This document shows, piece after piece, positions 46,650-59,333 of a DNA stretch of 64,000 nucleotides. The notes under the pieces were generated by a model that was given only the letters and a program-made list of their open reading frames with translations, did not search any database and had not been told where the DNA came from. The DNA lies in the NCBI GenBank assembly GCA_963556695.1, contig CAUWAG010000003.1, positions 3,844,001 to 3,908,000 of the forward strand, written 5' to 3'. The position numbers and the translations under genes are program-made. Positions within the stretch are counted from its first letter, which is position 1, and each line of letters opens with the position of its first letter. Origin of the DNA: Anthostomella pinea (taxonomy: Eukaryota; Ascomycota; Sordariomycetes; Xylariales; Xylariaceae).

Positions 46650-49600
46650 GGTGTCGCTGTTGAGAAGCGACGACGGTGTCGAGTTCGCGCGGATAGATGA
46701 TGCTTTGTAGGTATATGTAGTACCGACTAGGTAGTAGTGGTGCGTTGCGCGTTGCAGAATTAGTTGATTACGCAGACACGAAAGACGTCGTCAGCGGGTT
46801 GGTGACTGATGTGGACTCGCTCATCAGCGTCGAGTTGCCACCGGGTGGCCGTCCAATTCCCCCTACGAATCAGAAGCCGTGCGCTGGCATCCGTGATGCT
46901 GTGTCGACAGTGTGTCCTCCTGCTGGTATCGGTGCGAATCAATCCCTCGCGCGACGCAACTGGAAACTGGAAAGCGAATGACGGCCGGTCGGGCGATCGA
47001 AGGCGGCTCGAGGATGGCAACGGTGATGGCGATGAATGGCAGCCGGTGGTGATGCTGACGGATGGATTGCCAGGTAGTCAGGTAGACCGTAGTAGGGGAC
47101 CTGGGCGGATTAGGTGGTAGGATGGGATTGGGATTGGGATTTGGGGGACGCAGCCTGGAGGTGTGATCACGGAGGTGTCAGGGCTGTCAGGCTCTATGAG
47201 AGAGAAATGGGTGGTGGAGTAATAGTGCCTGTATGCGTGCGTGTTGTCTGCGTCGCCTTCTTCTGCTTCTCCGCCCGTAGCCTTTGCGTGTTGCGTGTTG
47301 CGTGGCCGCGTAAGGTACTGGATTGGCCACTCTGCCACTCTGTCACTAGAAAGCAGTAAAACACAGCACCATTGGGGAGTGCTGGACTGCACTGGAGGTG
47401 GAGCGGCCCCGTCAACCTGTCAGCGATGAACGCGCGTCTCTCTTGGGCCACACGGCCAATCATCTAACACGCTTCTGCCGGTGGTGGGTCACGGCGACCC
47501 TGCCACGGCGGGGTGCACCCCTCAAATTGCCAACGCCCAAAGGCCTCCGTTGCTTCAACTTTCAAGCCTCTTCCTTTTATTATCGCAAGCCGTCATACGG
47601 AGTTTTGTAACGACTGACTGACCGATATATCTATTGATGGATGGACAGATCCAACCATGCCGTATGCTCAATTGAATTCTCCCAACTCCCGCTGAGACTC
47701 CATACATTTGATCTGCTCGTGCTGGCTGCTATGGCTTCGCGCCCCCTGACTCCTGAGCACGCAATGCACACAGCCTCATTACATGTATCACTTGACAAAC
47801 GCAGAAGACACTCAGCAACATCGCGGTCCTATCTGCCATCAGATACACCATTCGGAATGAAATCCATCACACTGCCTTGTAATAAGTTGCGACCAGAGTC
47901 GGCTCAGATTGGACGTATTTTTGGCTCTTGGAAGTGCTGCATGGTAAAGGTATGTACTCCGTGCTGTCTTGCTTCAATGTTTTTCGGCGATGACGAGGCG
48001 TGGCTTTCGCCTTTCGGGAAGTGTGGCTGTATGATGCCTCTTTCAGTACTAGCGGTGGCGGGTTGTTCTTTTTTTAATTCGTAACATGAAATTGCCGGCA
48101 ATGGGCACAGCCAGCCTGCCAAGGCCCATTGAATGCCGAATGCCCAAGGGTTGGTGGACTGGAGAAAGAGAAAAATGGATATCGCCAACCTCACTTCTTA
48201 AGTCCTCAAACCTCAGACCTGACTCTCGGATCCTGGCGTACCTGTACCGGTCACGCCCATGTACAGCCTCGTGGCAGATCTTTCTGTCCCACTCATTTGT
48301 ACACACTGACTACTGTAGAGACAGACACAGCTATATTCCACCATGGCTCCAGCTCAGCCTCGTCTGCCTCGTGTTTGCCGTAATCTGGTCTGATACACAC
48401 TCCATGGCCATCAGAAACCACGACCGCTTGACCAACGCAAGGCTGTCATCTGAGCCAACATACCTCTCAGCCTCTGCAGTACAATTCGAATTCCGGACCT
48501 TTGTGAGCCTACGAATCCTTCGTGAGCGAAGGGTTGAGCGCCTCATGTGCTTCTCGTGTGCTTGTCTCTCTCCCTCGCCCCAGACATAACAGCTTGGCTT
48601 TGAACCCCGGCATCTTTGCGACCTACCAGATCTTTGATAGAAGCTGACGATGCAGGCCGTTGGCCGTTCGAGGGGCGCCGATCACGTGTCGACTCATCAG
48701 GGTGTGGGATCCGGGCAGCCGGCGTGAGGTGCCGTTAGAACCTACGTTTATTTATTTAGTACCGGCTAGTGCTTGGAAATGGGCGCAAAGTCCAAAACGC
48801 TTGCGCGTCCCCTGTTCCCCCACAGCCTTCTGGCAGCGAGGCTTGCGCGTTTCCGACCAATTGCGAGATTGCCCACCCCTGAAAGATCCCACGACTGTGG
48901 GGCCGACGACTCGCTAATTACTCGGTTTCCCTTCCTGGCGGCGAATGTTACGTTGCGTCCTGCTGCCTGTATCGAGCTGTCAGATCTTTTGCGCAGAGCA
49001 AACATCGAGCCAGGAAAAGCAGTATCAAAAATAGGCCCTTCACAATCGCAATCAGAGGGATGCAAGATCAGACGAACATCCCAGGAACAGAAGTCAAACC
49101 CGCCTCGAGCAAGTGCTCAGGAGTCAGGTTCGCAGTGGACATCCTAGGTTATTATTACAGTCGGTTCACTTTCCATACGGCATGATCCGATCTAATCGAG
49201 ATATCTCATCCACTGCTTTGCGGCCCGGCGTCACATTAATGAGATTTTCATCGTCACTCACACGAACCATGTGTTACACATGGTCGCCATATATCTGAAA
49301 CCCATATCTTCCGTCTGCGCCATCGCATCTCACAGCGTCTTAGTCTACAGACGACGCCTTCGACGGTCAACTCAATTTTATCATTATGGTGTCACTGGTT
49401 ATCGAGTTCAGTACCCATCATCCACCGATTTGCGCTGACGACATAAAGTGACACCGCCGTGAATATAACCGCTGATGGGCATCGCGTGCTTGCTCTTCAC
49501 ATGACCGGGGTGCGCCTGTTCTCCTTTGGACGCGCGTCTCTTTTTCTCTGACACAAGTCAAGCACTCTGTCCAGTGGAGATTGCTTCCTGTACTGATTTC

Positions 49601-52048
49601 TGGTCACATCCAAGTGCCAACTTCTGGTCGCAGGCAAAGACATGTTACTCATACTGCTTGCGCCTGGTAACGGTCGATCGTCGGGAACTGTTCGAACACT
49701 CCCATTGAGCGCGCCGCATGAACTGAAGTTGATGGGTGAGTCTCATTCCACAAGAGCTTGTGCGTCTGCGTCGATATCTCTAAGCGCGCGTCACATGGCC
49801 ACAGCTCTTGCAGCCTTCGAGGTAACCTGGTTATTCCGCCTCCAAGACACCGGACGCTATCTTCACTATGGTATGAATAACCTTGGTGCGACGCTTCTTT
49901 CATTGGCTACTATCATACTAGTCTTTAGCTTGTCTATCGGCTCCGTGGGGATCTCATTTTGCGATGCTTGATATGAGCACATTGTCTGCGCTACGATGTG
50001 GCTAAGCAACCCCAGGCCCTTCCAGCAAGTCCTCCATCGATTTTGTCATGGGGCCATGGGCAGCCTCACGTATCACGGCTCTCGCCAGACACAACATCGG
50101 CTTCGAGAAGCGTGGAGTGCTGGGTACGTCTGCAAGGCTGCAAGGCTGTGAAGCTTCAAAAGCCCATCAGCCAAAAGTCGGGAAATCTACCGAGCATGGA
50201 GAACCCCGGTCTGCAGGAGAGGGAAGTATCGCATATGAACTCACCAAGCAAACTTCCACGTCTAGCGAGCCGAGCCATCTGCTGAGCAAATCACTCGGGT
50301 CAAGCCTCAGCCGTTAGATCATACCGACGCGTACGCGTGCCGGGACCACGCAAGCACTTCCTCCTCCGGACTGCGGTACACCCGAGCACCAGTGAATGCG
50401 ATTGGTCCGCTTGTGGGTGAGCCTCTTGGTTGGCCCAAAGACCATTGGGGTAGGTGATGAGATGGTGATGTTGCTTAATGTGATGATCTACTGCCTAGCT
50501 ATTTCAAATGGCGAGCTCTGGTGGGGACTCTTGCGTTGTACCTTCTCCGGAGAGATGCTGTAGAAGTACCTTGAAATTCTATGCGATGACAGCATGGCGG
50601 GACGCGCGCCTATATACCTCGAAACAGTGATCCCATAGGGCTGCCGCTTTGTAAGCTCATCACGCTGCCGCTAGCCCACGATAGCAACATATCTCTATTT
50701 AATCCACTACTGCAGGGCTCGCCTGTCGATAAATCTATGCCCATTATTGCATAGGCGAAACAGCCCTACACAGTACAGGTAAGTACTAGTAGATCCCTTC
50801 TGTTGCCTTTTACCTGTAGTACTCTGTTGTTACTACTTCATATCAGATCCACCATGTCTCAGATACGTCACAACGCCTCGGTCTCTTCCATCTGGGCATA
50901 CATAGATGGAATACCGAAATATGTGGGTGATGTAAAGTGGAACTTGACCATACGGGGTATGTACATCACCACGCAACACGCGTCGGCCGGGACACGTACC
51001 CTGATCATAAACCAATGATCGATCATCCACCCTGCCACCTCACCGCATTCTCCTCCCATCACATCTCCTCACCGCCGCTCTAGCCTAGTCCGCGATCGGT
51101 CAGCCTGCCGGACTGCAGCCGGAGGACGAAAGGATCACCAGGCTTTAGACGAACGCACCTCCTCCACTGTTGCCCGCCTCTCCCAGGGGAAGAAGGACTG
51201 GGCCGCTCGCGTGGTAGGAGATCTACAAGGCACACGTCAGTCAAGCCCGCAAACCAGAGGCGGCTCATTACTCACCGTTTATCTGGAGACTGGAGCTCTT
51301 CAACCGGCGTGTGACCACCGCCGTTCCACTGCAACTATTCCTACTTTTTCTCTTTTTTTACTACTGGTGACCCAGTCTATAAGCTTCATCGTGAGGGAAA
51401 CCATAGCATCCCAGAAAAGGCGGACAGGTTTTTCTCTCCTCCAGTGAGATTCCGAGTGGAGCGCCGCTGCGAGGTACGCGTCATCCGACCCGGTAGCGTG
51501 GATGGGGGTGGTTGGGGGCTCGCTCGGTGGTCAGCGGAATCTGTACGGCATGCTGGGGCAGCACTAATAATGTGGTACTGGTGAGTTAGTTACCTCTGTT
51601 CGTCATTGGTAATCCTTCTACTCTGGCGACTCGTTGATTGAGTTGTTCATGAGGCTGTTAGATGATCCGCGTCAGCTCGTTAAGGCTGGCTTCACCATAT
51701 GTTACTCAGTTTGACTTGAACAAGTGACGGCATATGAATCAATATCCAATCTGTACGTACTATGTCTTTCCGCTTTCGGCTATGTAACTTACCATCTCAG
51801 GACGATGAAGTTCTAATCAGGCGCGGAGGCCATGTATATGTACACGTATGATCCCTTTGTTCATTGGGTGCTTCCTGACAGAACCTACCCCTGAAGTTAT
51901 CATTTGAGCCAAGTAGCCATTGTCGTAGTAATGACAAGCCTCATTCATGCTACAAATATTTCGTCGTTTCTTTCCAGATTCGAGCTTCCTCTTCATGATA
52001 TTGAGTTCATCGCCAGTCAACAAGCACTTGTCCTGCATTCGGCTCGTT
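46650..52048. other. Gene-poor stretch of about 5.4 kb
   Basis: No conserved gene, tRNA or mobile element could be supported over this length. Open frames up to about 170 codons exist, but their composition looks random. It ends at the LINE insertion site. It could be old, heavily mutated repeat DNA, or it could contain lineage-specific or non-coding genes that cannot be seen here. Confidence 0.4.
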
Positions 52049-52065
52049 CATCGAGCTTCTAGTGG
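52049..52065 (+). repeat. 5' target-site duplication of the full-length LINE
   Basis: The 17-bp sequence CATCGAGCTTCTAGTGG occurs here and again exactly at 57658-57674, on either side of the retroelement. This defines the insertion boundaries. Confidence 0.9.
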
Positions 52066-52239
52066 ACGTCTTACACAAAAAACAACTATTTTTCTTGGCG
52101 CCCCGCTGTTAGGGCGCAACCTCTATATCTGCACTAAAACAGGCATTTATTTCAGTACCTGACTATCCTTGCCAAGGCGCAGAAATTTTTTCTCACAAGC
52201 TGGATAGTACCCCTTCACGATAGGCCCCCAAATACGCCA

Positions 52240-53781
52240 GTGGCCGTCCCAAAGACGACTACTGGCGGCATGCTCAAATCCCCGGTCCCTAAAAGAACAT
52301 ATGGCCCGGCAACCCCAAGCAAGCTCCGCCAGGCACTGCTCGACGATATCAACAGCAGCCCGTCACAGGTCTCTGAGGCTGACTTCACCATTGTTTCCCC
52401 TCTGAAAGGAAAATCCCGAAATATTAATACTAGCAGCATCATTGATATGGAAATACCTCAATCAAACGAAATCTCTACAGACCAAGCCATTAGAGGCGAT
52501 ACAGGGAACAAGGTCTCTTCCTCAAAGTGCCAGGACCAAGTAGCCAAAATACTGGCTAAAGACAAGCATCTCTATGAAGCCAGGATGACAATGTTTCAAG
52601 AGTGTGCTGCAGCAGTCGATAAGACACTGGAAAAAGCTGGAACCGAACTATACTCTCATGCCAAGGAGTTCAGCGCTTTCTTCTCCAAATGCCTGAACGA
52701 GTGGCTGGAAACCCGAGATCTGTCCAAAAGAAAGACCACTCCTGGCGGGATAGGGATAGGGAAGCCCACCATGACCTTCGCCCAAGCTGTCTCCTCTGGC
52801 CAACGACAGCATCCATAGACAGTCAACACTACCATGAAGAAAACACAGCCTGGTGCCCTTATCACTGCCAACCAACTGAAGAAGAAACAGGATGATCTCC
52901 GGGTCTTTGTCCGCATGGATAATAGCCACTTAGAGCCTTATGGAATCAAGTCTACACTGAACAGAAGACTTAAGCTCCACCCTCAGGAGCTTAGAGAAGT
53001 GACACGGTGTCCTTCTGGTTTTACCTTACACCCAAGGGACAAGCCAACTCAGGCTAAGCTTCTGGCTTTCCAAGAAGAAATTGCCGACATTCTTAAGGCA
53101 CAAAAGATTGAGACCCACACAGTCTGGCATCATTACAAGGTCAATGGATGCCCAAGAAAGGTCATCAGTGCAGAAGGGTTCACAATCGATATTACCGACA
53201 CTGTTGTTGCCGATGAAGTTGAAGCCCAAACAGGCAACAGACCTCTGAGGTGCATACTCTCAAAGAACACGATTGATTCTGATCCAGAAACTACATGGAT
53301 AATCTCTCTGCCCAGTGCAGCAAGGAAACCATTCACGCTTTTTGCCCACTCAATGACCTCAAGGCATATTCAACACACCCCCAAGGTTCACCAGTGTGCG
53401 AGCTGCTTCAGATACCATGGTAGAAACTACCGATGTAAAAAGCAAATATGTGCACGTTGTGCCAGCACAGTACACCAGGGGGAATACAAAAAACCAATCC
53501 CAAAGTGTGTCAACTGCAAGGGGTCTCATGCTGCCGACTTCGACAAATGCCCTGCACGCCCCAAGGTCATGAAAGGTATCATCCACAAGCACACATGGGA
53601 ACAAATTCAGGAAATAAGGCTGGCCGGAGAAAGAGCCAGATCCAAGGCCTTCAATGAAGCAGGCGGAAACCAAGCTGGGTCAACACCCAGCAACAATAAC
53701 AAAGACATCACAATGCAAATCGACACAACAGATACAACTCATCCTAGAGATGCCGATACCATTGTTGTCAGTCAATGTTAG
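52240..53781 (+). pseudogene. LINE ORF1 (gag-like, Cys/His knuckles), one in-frame stop
   Basis: The frame starts near 52240 (no ATG; first in-frame ATG at 52270) and ends in TAG at 53779-53781. A TAG at 52816-52818 interrupts it; the same frame continues directly afterwards (MKKTQPGALITANQLKKK). The C-terminal third has clustered cysteines and histidines (CASCFRYHGRNYRC, ICARC, CVNCKGSH, DKCPAR) as in nucleic-acid-binding gag knuckles. The product would package element RNA. Its last bases overlap the ORF2 start: ATG at 53775 and stop TAG at 53779-53781 lie within ATGTTAG. Confidence 0.85.
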
Positions 53782-56700
53782 GTACATCAAATGGAACACA
53801 TCGACACGGGCATCTAGTCATCCATTCTGTGAATACAGCAGGAGGACAAAAGAGTGCAGGCCCTACAGAGTTAACCATCAACCTGGCTGACTACAAAGGA
53901 GAACAAGCAGACATCATTCTGATGCAAGAGCCCTGGGTTGGCATACCACCAGGCAGGAGAATAAGAGTAAAGACACACCCCAATTACGATATATACTCCC
54001 CAGTGGATTCCTGGGACAGCGACAGTACACAGCCCATATCTCTTATTTATATGAAAAAATACCTTTAAGCGGATCAATTTTGGCCCTATGCTACACGAGA
54101 CATCACCTGGGTCAAGGTACAAGGCATTACATTTGCCAGTGTCTACCGGCCATGTGACAACCCATAGGAAGTGGATGATATTCTGGAAGTATGGACTCCA
54201 CCTTTTGGCTGCGTTATAGCTGGAGATTTTAATGCTGGCGACACATCCTGGGACTCGAGCAATCCAGGATATCATGGTGGCGTCATACTGGCACAGACTA
54301 TGACAGACCACGGACTAGATCTGATTTCTGAACCAGATGTCCCAACACATGACGATGGAAATGTACTGGATCTGGTGTTCTCAGATGTCCCTATGGCCGA
54401 AGCCTCAGTGAATGATGCACTCCAGTGCACTTCAGATCATGAGACATTACGAATAGTCATTCCAATTCAGGGAGATCTAGACCGAGTCCCCAAGGCCAAT
54501 CATTGGATAGTACCAGACAATAAACTATAAGAGCTGGCAAATAATTTCCAAACCAGGATTCATGAACTCCCCCGGCTGGGTGTATCCCCTGGCCAGGTGG
54601 ATGCCTTTACATAAAGCTTGATCAATATGATCCAAGGCTGTATCAGGACAGTGGGCAAGAGGCCCCGTCAATCTAGGCCCACTGCTTGGTGGAATGATGA
54701 CTGCAAAGCAGCTGTTCAGACATACAGGGCCCTTTCTAAACAGACTACAAGCTAAGAAGGGCGGAATTCAGCCCGACGGGAATTTTGCCACGTGGTTCAG
54801 AAAGCTAGGAGAGAGTACTGACAGAATCTAATTGATTCAGCAATTGAGCCAAAGGACCTATACAGAATCGTCTCTTGGCACAAGCTATCAGCAGGATTGC
54901 GCTCCCCTCCAATCATCATAGGAGACCAAATATTCGAGTCACAAGAGAGCAAGGCAAATGCATTACGCTCAGCCACGCTTGAACGAAGTACCTCAGACAA
55001 CAATATCATCGACCCCTGGTCCGCTCAGATCATACAACCCAAGCCACACATCCCCCTTGAATACCACGTCGGACTGGAAGAGGCTGAAGGGTGCACTTTA
55101 GGAACCAAGAGCAACTCCCCGGGAGTAGATACCCTCACAGTACGGATTCTGAAAGCTTGCTGGCCAGTCATTGGTGAACATATCAGAGCCCTTTTCCAGA
55201 CCTGCCTACTGATTGGACACCACCCTAAACCATTCAAAGTAGCTGAGGTGGTGATGATCCCAAAACCAGGAAAGAAAGACTACTCCAATCCCAGGGCCTA
55301 CAGACCAATATCGCTACTGTCATGTCTTGGCAAGGGCCTAGAACGACTCATTGCGAAAAGAATTACCTGGTTTGTTGTCAAACTTGGAATTCTAGCCCCA
55401 CAACATTTTGGAGCTCTACCAAAGCGCTCTGCCACTGACCTGGTAGCTGCACTCATACACGATATTGAGCAGGCCCTTGACCAAGGCCTTGTTGCAACGG
55501 TAGTCACATCAGATGTGAAAGGGGCCTTTGATGCTGCCCTAATGGGACGGCTGGTGGTTCGCATGAGAGAACAGGGCTGGCCAGGCTTTCTCATAAGATG
55601 GGTCCAGTCGTTCATGTCCGAGCGGTCCGCAAGAGTTCGGTTTGAAGGTACTGTGACCGATATAAAAGCTCTCACTTGTGGGCTCCCACAAGGCTCACCA
55701 GTCTCTCCAATCCTCTACATGCTGTATACAGCGCCAATCTGTGCCCGACTTGGCATGAAAAGAAGACGCTTTGGATATACAGATAACCTAGCAACACTCT
55801 GCATTGGAAAGAACCTTAAAAAAATAGCTACAGAGGCTTCTGAAAACCTTCATTTACTCAACCAATGGGGACATAACAATGCTATTGAATTTGATCCCAA
55901 CAAAACCGAGATCATGCACTTCTCACAGAAAAAGAACTCAAACAATCCCCCAGTTTGCCACAGAACAATGAACAAAACAGCTAAGCATTCCATGCGATGG
56001 CTAGGTGTCCTTCTGGATAGGAAACTAAACTTCAAAGACCATGTTTCTCACTGGGCCAAGAAAGCTAGTAGGGTAGCAAATCACCTTCGAGGACTATGCA
56101 ACACAGTCAAAGGACTTCTAGTAAAGTCAACCAAGAGGGCTGTGAAAGCTTGTGTTATTCCTATTCTCACATATGGCCTGGAGGCCTGGTACCCAGGAAT
56201 CGAGAAAGCTGGGAGCTTAGGTGAGACATCAGCATGTCGCATTAAGGGGCTTCTTGGAACAATAGATGCCGTACTACGAACGGCGATCAGGGCTATCTTG
56301 CCAGTCTGGAAAACACACCCTGGACATATCTTACACTTTGAATCACAGATTCCCCCAGCAGGAGTTCTTGCAGAGTCAATAAGACGACGTCACGGCCTCT
56401 GATTAGGACGAATAGATCAGAGACACCCTCTGGTTGGCAGGCTCCAAATACAAGCTCGCAAGGATCCAACAAGGCTACAAAGGAGCTTCCAGCTAGTCCC
56501 TGACTTCCAGAGACCAACACTTACCAGGCCATTATAAAAGGAGGCCCTAATCCGCAAAGACAAAGACAAAAAAATAGAGCTCTTTAAGCAATGGCTATAA
56601 GAGAGAAATGTGAACACTGACCTTGTTATCTATTCAGATGGATCACAATTGGACGACCAAGGCACAACCCGCACTGGATGGGGTTATACCATCAGGAAAG

Positions 56701-57464
56701 GCGGCACTACACAAGAAGTATACCGGGGAAGGGGCAGACTTCTACAAGCAGAAGTAGTAGATGCTGAAGTCCATGGTGCTCTCCAAGGTCTTGCAACAGC
56801 CAGGGTAATTGGACACGGAAAACAGCTATATGTCTGCCTGGACAACACGTCAGTAGTAGATGGGCTCAATGGGACTCCACCCGAGACATCACAAAACATT
56901 TTTCTACGATTTCAAGAACTTGCCACAGCACACACTCCTGGAGTGACCGTCAAATGGATTCCTGGACACAGAGATATTGATGGCAACAAAGCTGCCGACA
57001 CACTAGCAAAAGAGGATACCATGCTGGAAACAGACACAACAAATCTTCCTACAATCTCTTGGGTCAAGAGAGATCTCAAAAGACAGGGCAAGAAAGAGTT
57101 CAACCAATGGTGGAAAGACCAATCAGAATCTAGGTATCAAGAAGTATACTCACATGCAGTAACTGAAAGAGACCTTATATCTTTTAAGAGGAGTACTTTA
57201 CACAGACTTCTAGCGGCCAGATCTGGACATGGCGACTTTGCCAGATACCATGAACGCTTTGGGCACACAGACTCAAATGATCACTGCAGCTATGGTGAGA
57301 AGAAAACACCACAACACATTTTCTTTTGTAAGAGGCTGGGGAAAAATCGGCTACTGCCTAGGCATTCGCCTAGGGCAGCTTGTTTATAATACTTAGGGGA
57401 GAGGAGCACAGAATGGGCAAAATTCGTGGAGAAGAGCAAGTTCTTTTCAACAATCTGCCCCTGA
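53775..57464 (+). pseudogene. LINE ORF2 (endonuclease, reverse transcriptase, RNase H), ten premature stops
   Basis: One frame runs without any frameshift from 53775 to a TGA at 57462-57464. The endonuclease has IILMQEPWVG, CVIAGDFNAGDTSWDS and SDHETLR. The reverse transcriptase has MIPKPGKKDYSNPRAYRPIS, TSDVKGAFDAA, GLPQGSPVSPILYMLY and the active-site box. RNase H has YSDGSQ, DAEVHGAL, CLDNTSVVDGL and PGHRDIDGNKAAD. Premature stops lie at 54066, 54165, 54528, 54612, 54753, 54819, 56400, 56535, 56598 and 57387. The catalytic YADD box reads YTDN (55776-55787), so the polymerase would be dead even without the stops. The protein would nick target DNA and reverse-transcribe the RNA. Confidence 0.88.
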
Positions 57465-57657
57465 TAGATAGCCTTCCTTGAAGGACCAGATGGATGACCC
57501 CAAGGTCATACCGCCGCAACAACGGGGATGGGCCCGTGAGCGGGACTGACTGTACTTATTATCTTGAGACCTCCACAACCCTGCGATGCAGAGGCTCTGG
57601 GAGGCGTGGTTTGTACTACTGAGGAGCTACCCCCACGTTAAATACAAAACAAACAAA

Positions 57658-57674
57658 CATCGAGCTTCTAGTGG
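57658..57674 (+). repeat. 3' target-site duplication of the full-length LINE
   Basis: An exact 17-bp copy of 52049-52065 follows the AAACAAACAAA tail of the element. Confidence 0.9.
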
Positions 57675-58659
57675 CGCTATGAACGACAATCTGCGTATAA
57701 TCCATTCTACACCAGTCCAGGAACGTCACATGAGTCCATCATCGGAAAGGTAACTTAACTGCTAGGGACATGACATGTGTTAGATACGAGTAGAGCCCGA
57801 CAAGCCTGATAAGAAGTGGCAGTTCGCTATATTACAGGGTAACGGCATTGAAAGTTTCAGACCTTGCAACAAGGAAAACCATTATCAACTAGCAGACTCA
57901 ATTAGTAGATACGGTATTAAAAGGAAAGGTAGCGAGTTACTATGGTTATCATCTGTGTGTTATTTGTACTTTCTGACAGCCTCCTCACTCCTGAAAAGTG
58001 ACAACTTTGAGATGCCAATTTTTTGTACCCTTCTCTGTCTTGCTGATCTCAGGAATTTTGTCACACCTTTTTCATCACACTCGGGGACTTTGCCTGCGTT
58101 GGGAAGAAGAAACTTGTCTTTATTGAGCAGCATGCTAACACAGACTCTACTGGCCCCTCATCCACAGCCGATCCCGTGGTGTAGCACGAGTCGATACCGT
58201 GGGAAGCAAAAAGGCGAGACTCTCTTGACCGATGCAGCTCAAGACACGCGAGATGAGAGCGCGACTTGGGCCAATGCAAGGCGGGATGAAATGGCGTACA
58301 TCAATGCAACTCAAGACATACTCGATGAGAATGTGACTTTGAGAAAATGCAAAGGCGGACAGGATGGTGAAAGGTACTGCTTGCGGCCAGGAAGATGCGC
58401 GGCGGAGAGAGGAGTCGACTGTGCTTTCCATCACAATTACCCATGCGCCGGGTCGCACAATGGCCGGAGAGACTCCCGCTTCTCCTCCTTGTCCATTTCC
58501 CGGAACCGCGCGTATGGAAATTCTCGATCAGAAGGTTAAACCTCTCGGAGTACTGATGATACGAGCAGTCGAGGGGGTCTGTATGTGTGTGTGCGAGAGT
58601 TGATTATCTAGCTAAGTAGGTGAGGGCTGCGAGTATTTATGGGCACCTGTATCAACTGA
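57675..58659. other. Intergenic downstream of LINE
   Basis: Nothing coding recognised; it is the 3' flank of the ankyrin gene. Before the insertion it was continuous with sequence left of 52049. Confidence 0.4.
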
Positions 58660-59333
58660 TCAGGTCCGAGATCGCTGAGAAGCTCGCAGCTTCTCGTCAA
58701 GGTACGTGACAGTACCTGACAGCTTCTCCTCCAGGGTCGTGAGGCGCGCCACCTCGGCCGCGTACTGGGAGAGTCTGGCCTCGTCCTTCTCCTTCTCCTT
58801 CTCCTTCTCTGCATCATGGCGAGCTCGAGCCGCCGCAAGCGCAGGTTCTTTCGCTCCCATGGCAGTACGCGCCAGATCGACAGCCATCTTCCCGTCGTTG
58901 TTCTTCACGTCCACCTCGATGCCGCTCTCAAGGAGGACCTCACAATAATAGCGATTTCCGCCCTTGGCGGCCCAGTGCAACGCCGTGTCACCCTCGCTCT
59001 GCTTGAAGTTGATGAACGACTTGATCAGGTCCGGTCGGTAGGCGTGGAAGTGGGACAAGATTCGGTCAAGCATGGCTGGTTTCATGGTCAGCAGCATGTG
59101 TTACGAGTGTAGTATAAAACCAACGTTGACCTACCGACATGGCCTCGCTTGGCTGCATAATGAACCATCGTCGAGCCGGCTTCATCGCGAATGGACATGC
59201 AGACAACGGGGATAGACTGCTGCTCTCGGATGGCTAACCCCTCTAGCATGGACTCCACCTGGGGGGCATTGTCCGTGAAGGCGAACAGGAGAACATCACG
59301 AACCTCTCCGATCTCGATCTGAGGTGTTGCCAT
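58660..59333 (-). CDS. Small ankyrin-repeat protein with C-terminal coiled coil
   Basis: Two exons (59333-59135 and 59075-58660, 59-nt intron) encode 204 residues. Ankyrin repeats are recognisable in STMVHYAAKRGHV, GDTALHWAAKGGNRYYCEVLL and ESGIEVDVKNNDGKMAVDLA. Residues about 150-204 form a charged coiled coil (AEKEKEKEKDEARLSQYAAEV). Ankyrin proteins bind other proteins; no catalytic domain is present and no partner can be named. A damaged relative lies at 60617-61184 on the other strand, sharing this C-terminal half. Confidence 0.75.

Larger units (their letters stand above)
52066..57657 (+). mobile_element. Tad-type LINE retrotransposon, full length, inactivated
   Basis: The element is 5,592 bp and is bounded by a perfect 17-bp target-site duplication. 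It has a 5' leader, ORF1 with Cys/His knuckles, and ORF2 with endonuclease, reverse transcriptase and RNase H. The 3' end has an AAAC/CAAA-type tail and no LTR. ORF1 has one in-frame TAG. ORF2 stays in one frame for its whole length but carries ten premature stops. This stop-without-frameshift pattern and CpA-to-TpA-type codons fit RIP. The architecture fits the Tad1 clade of fungal LINEs. Confidence 0.92.

Noticed and set aside
47641..49147. Several open frames of 80-170 codons in the gene-poor interval.
   Set aside because: They overlap on both strands, lack start context, introns or domains, and look like chance frames.
57955..58539. A 194-codon plus-strand frame between the LINE and the ankyrin gene.
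   Set aside because: Composition is uneven, there is no domain, and it lies antisense to the ankyrin gene's downstream region.
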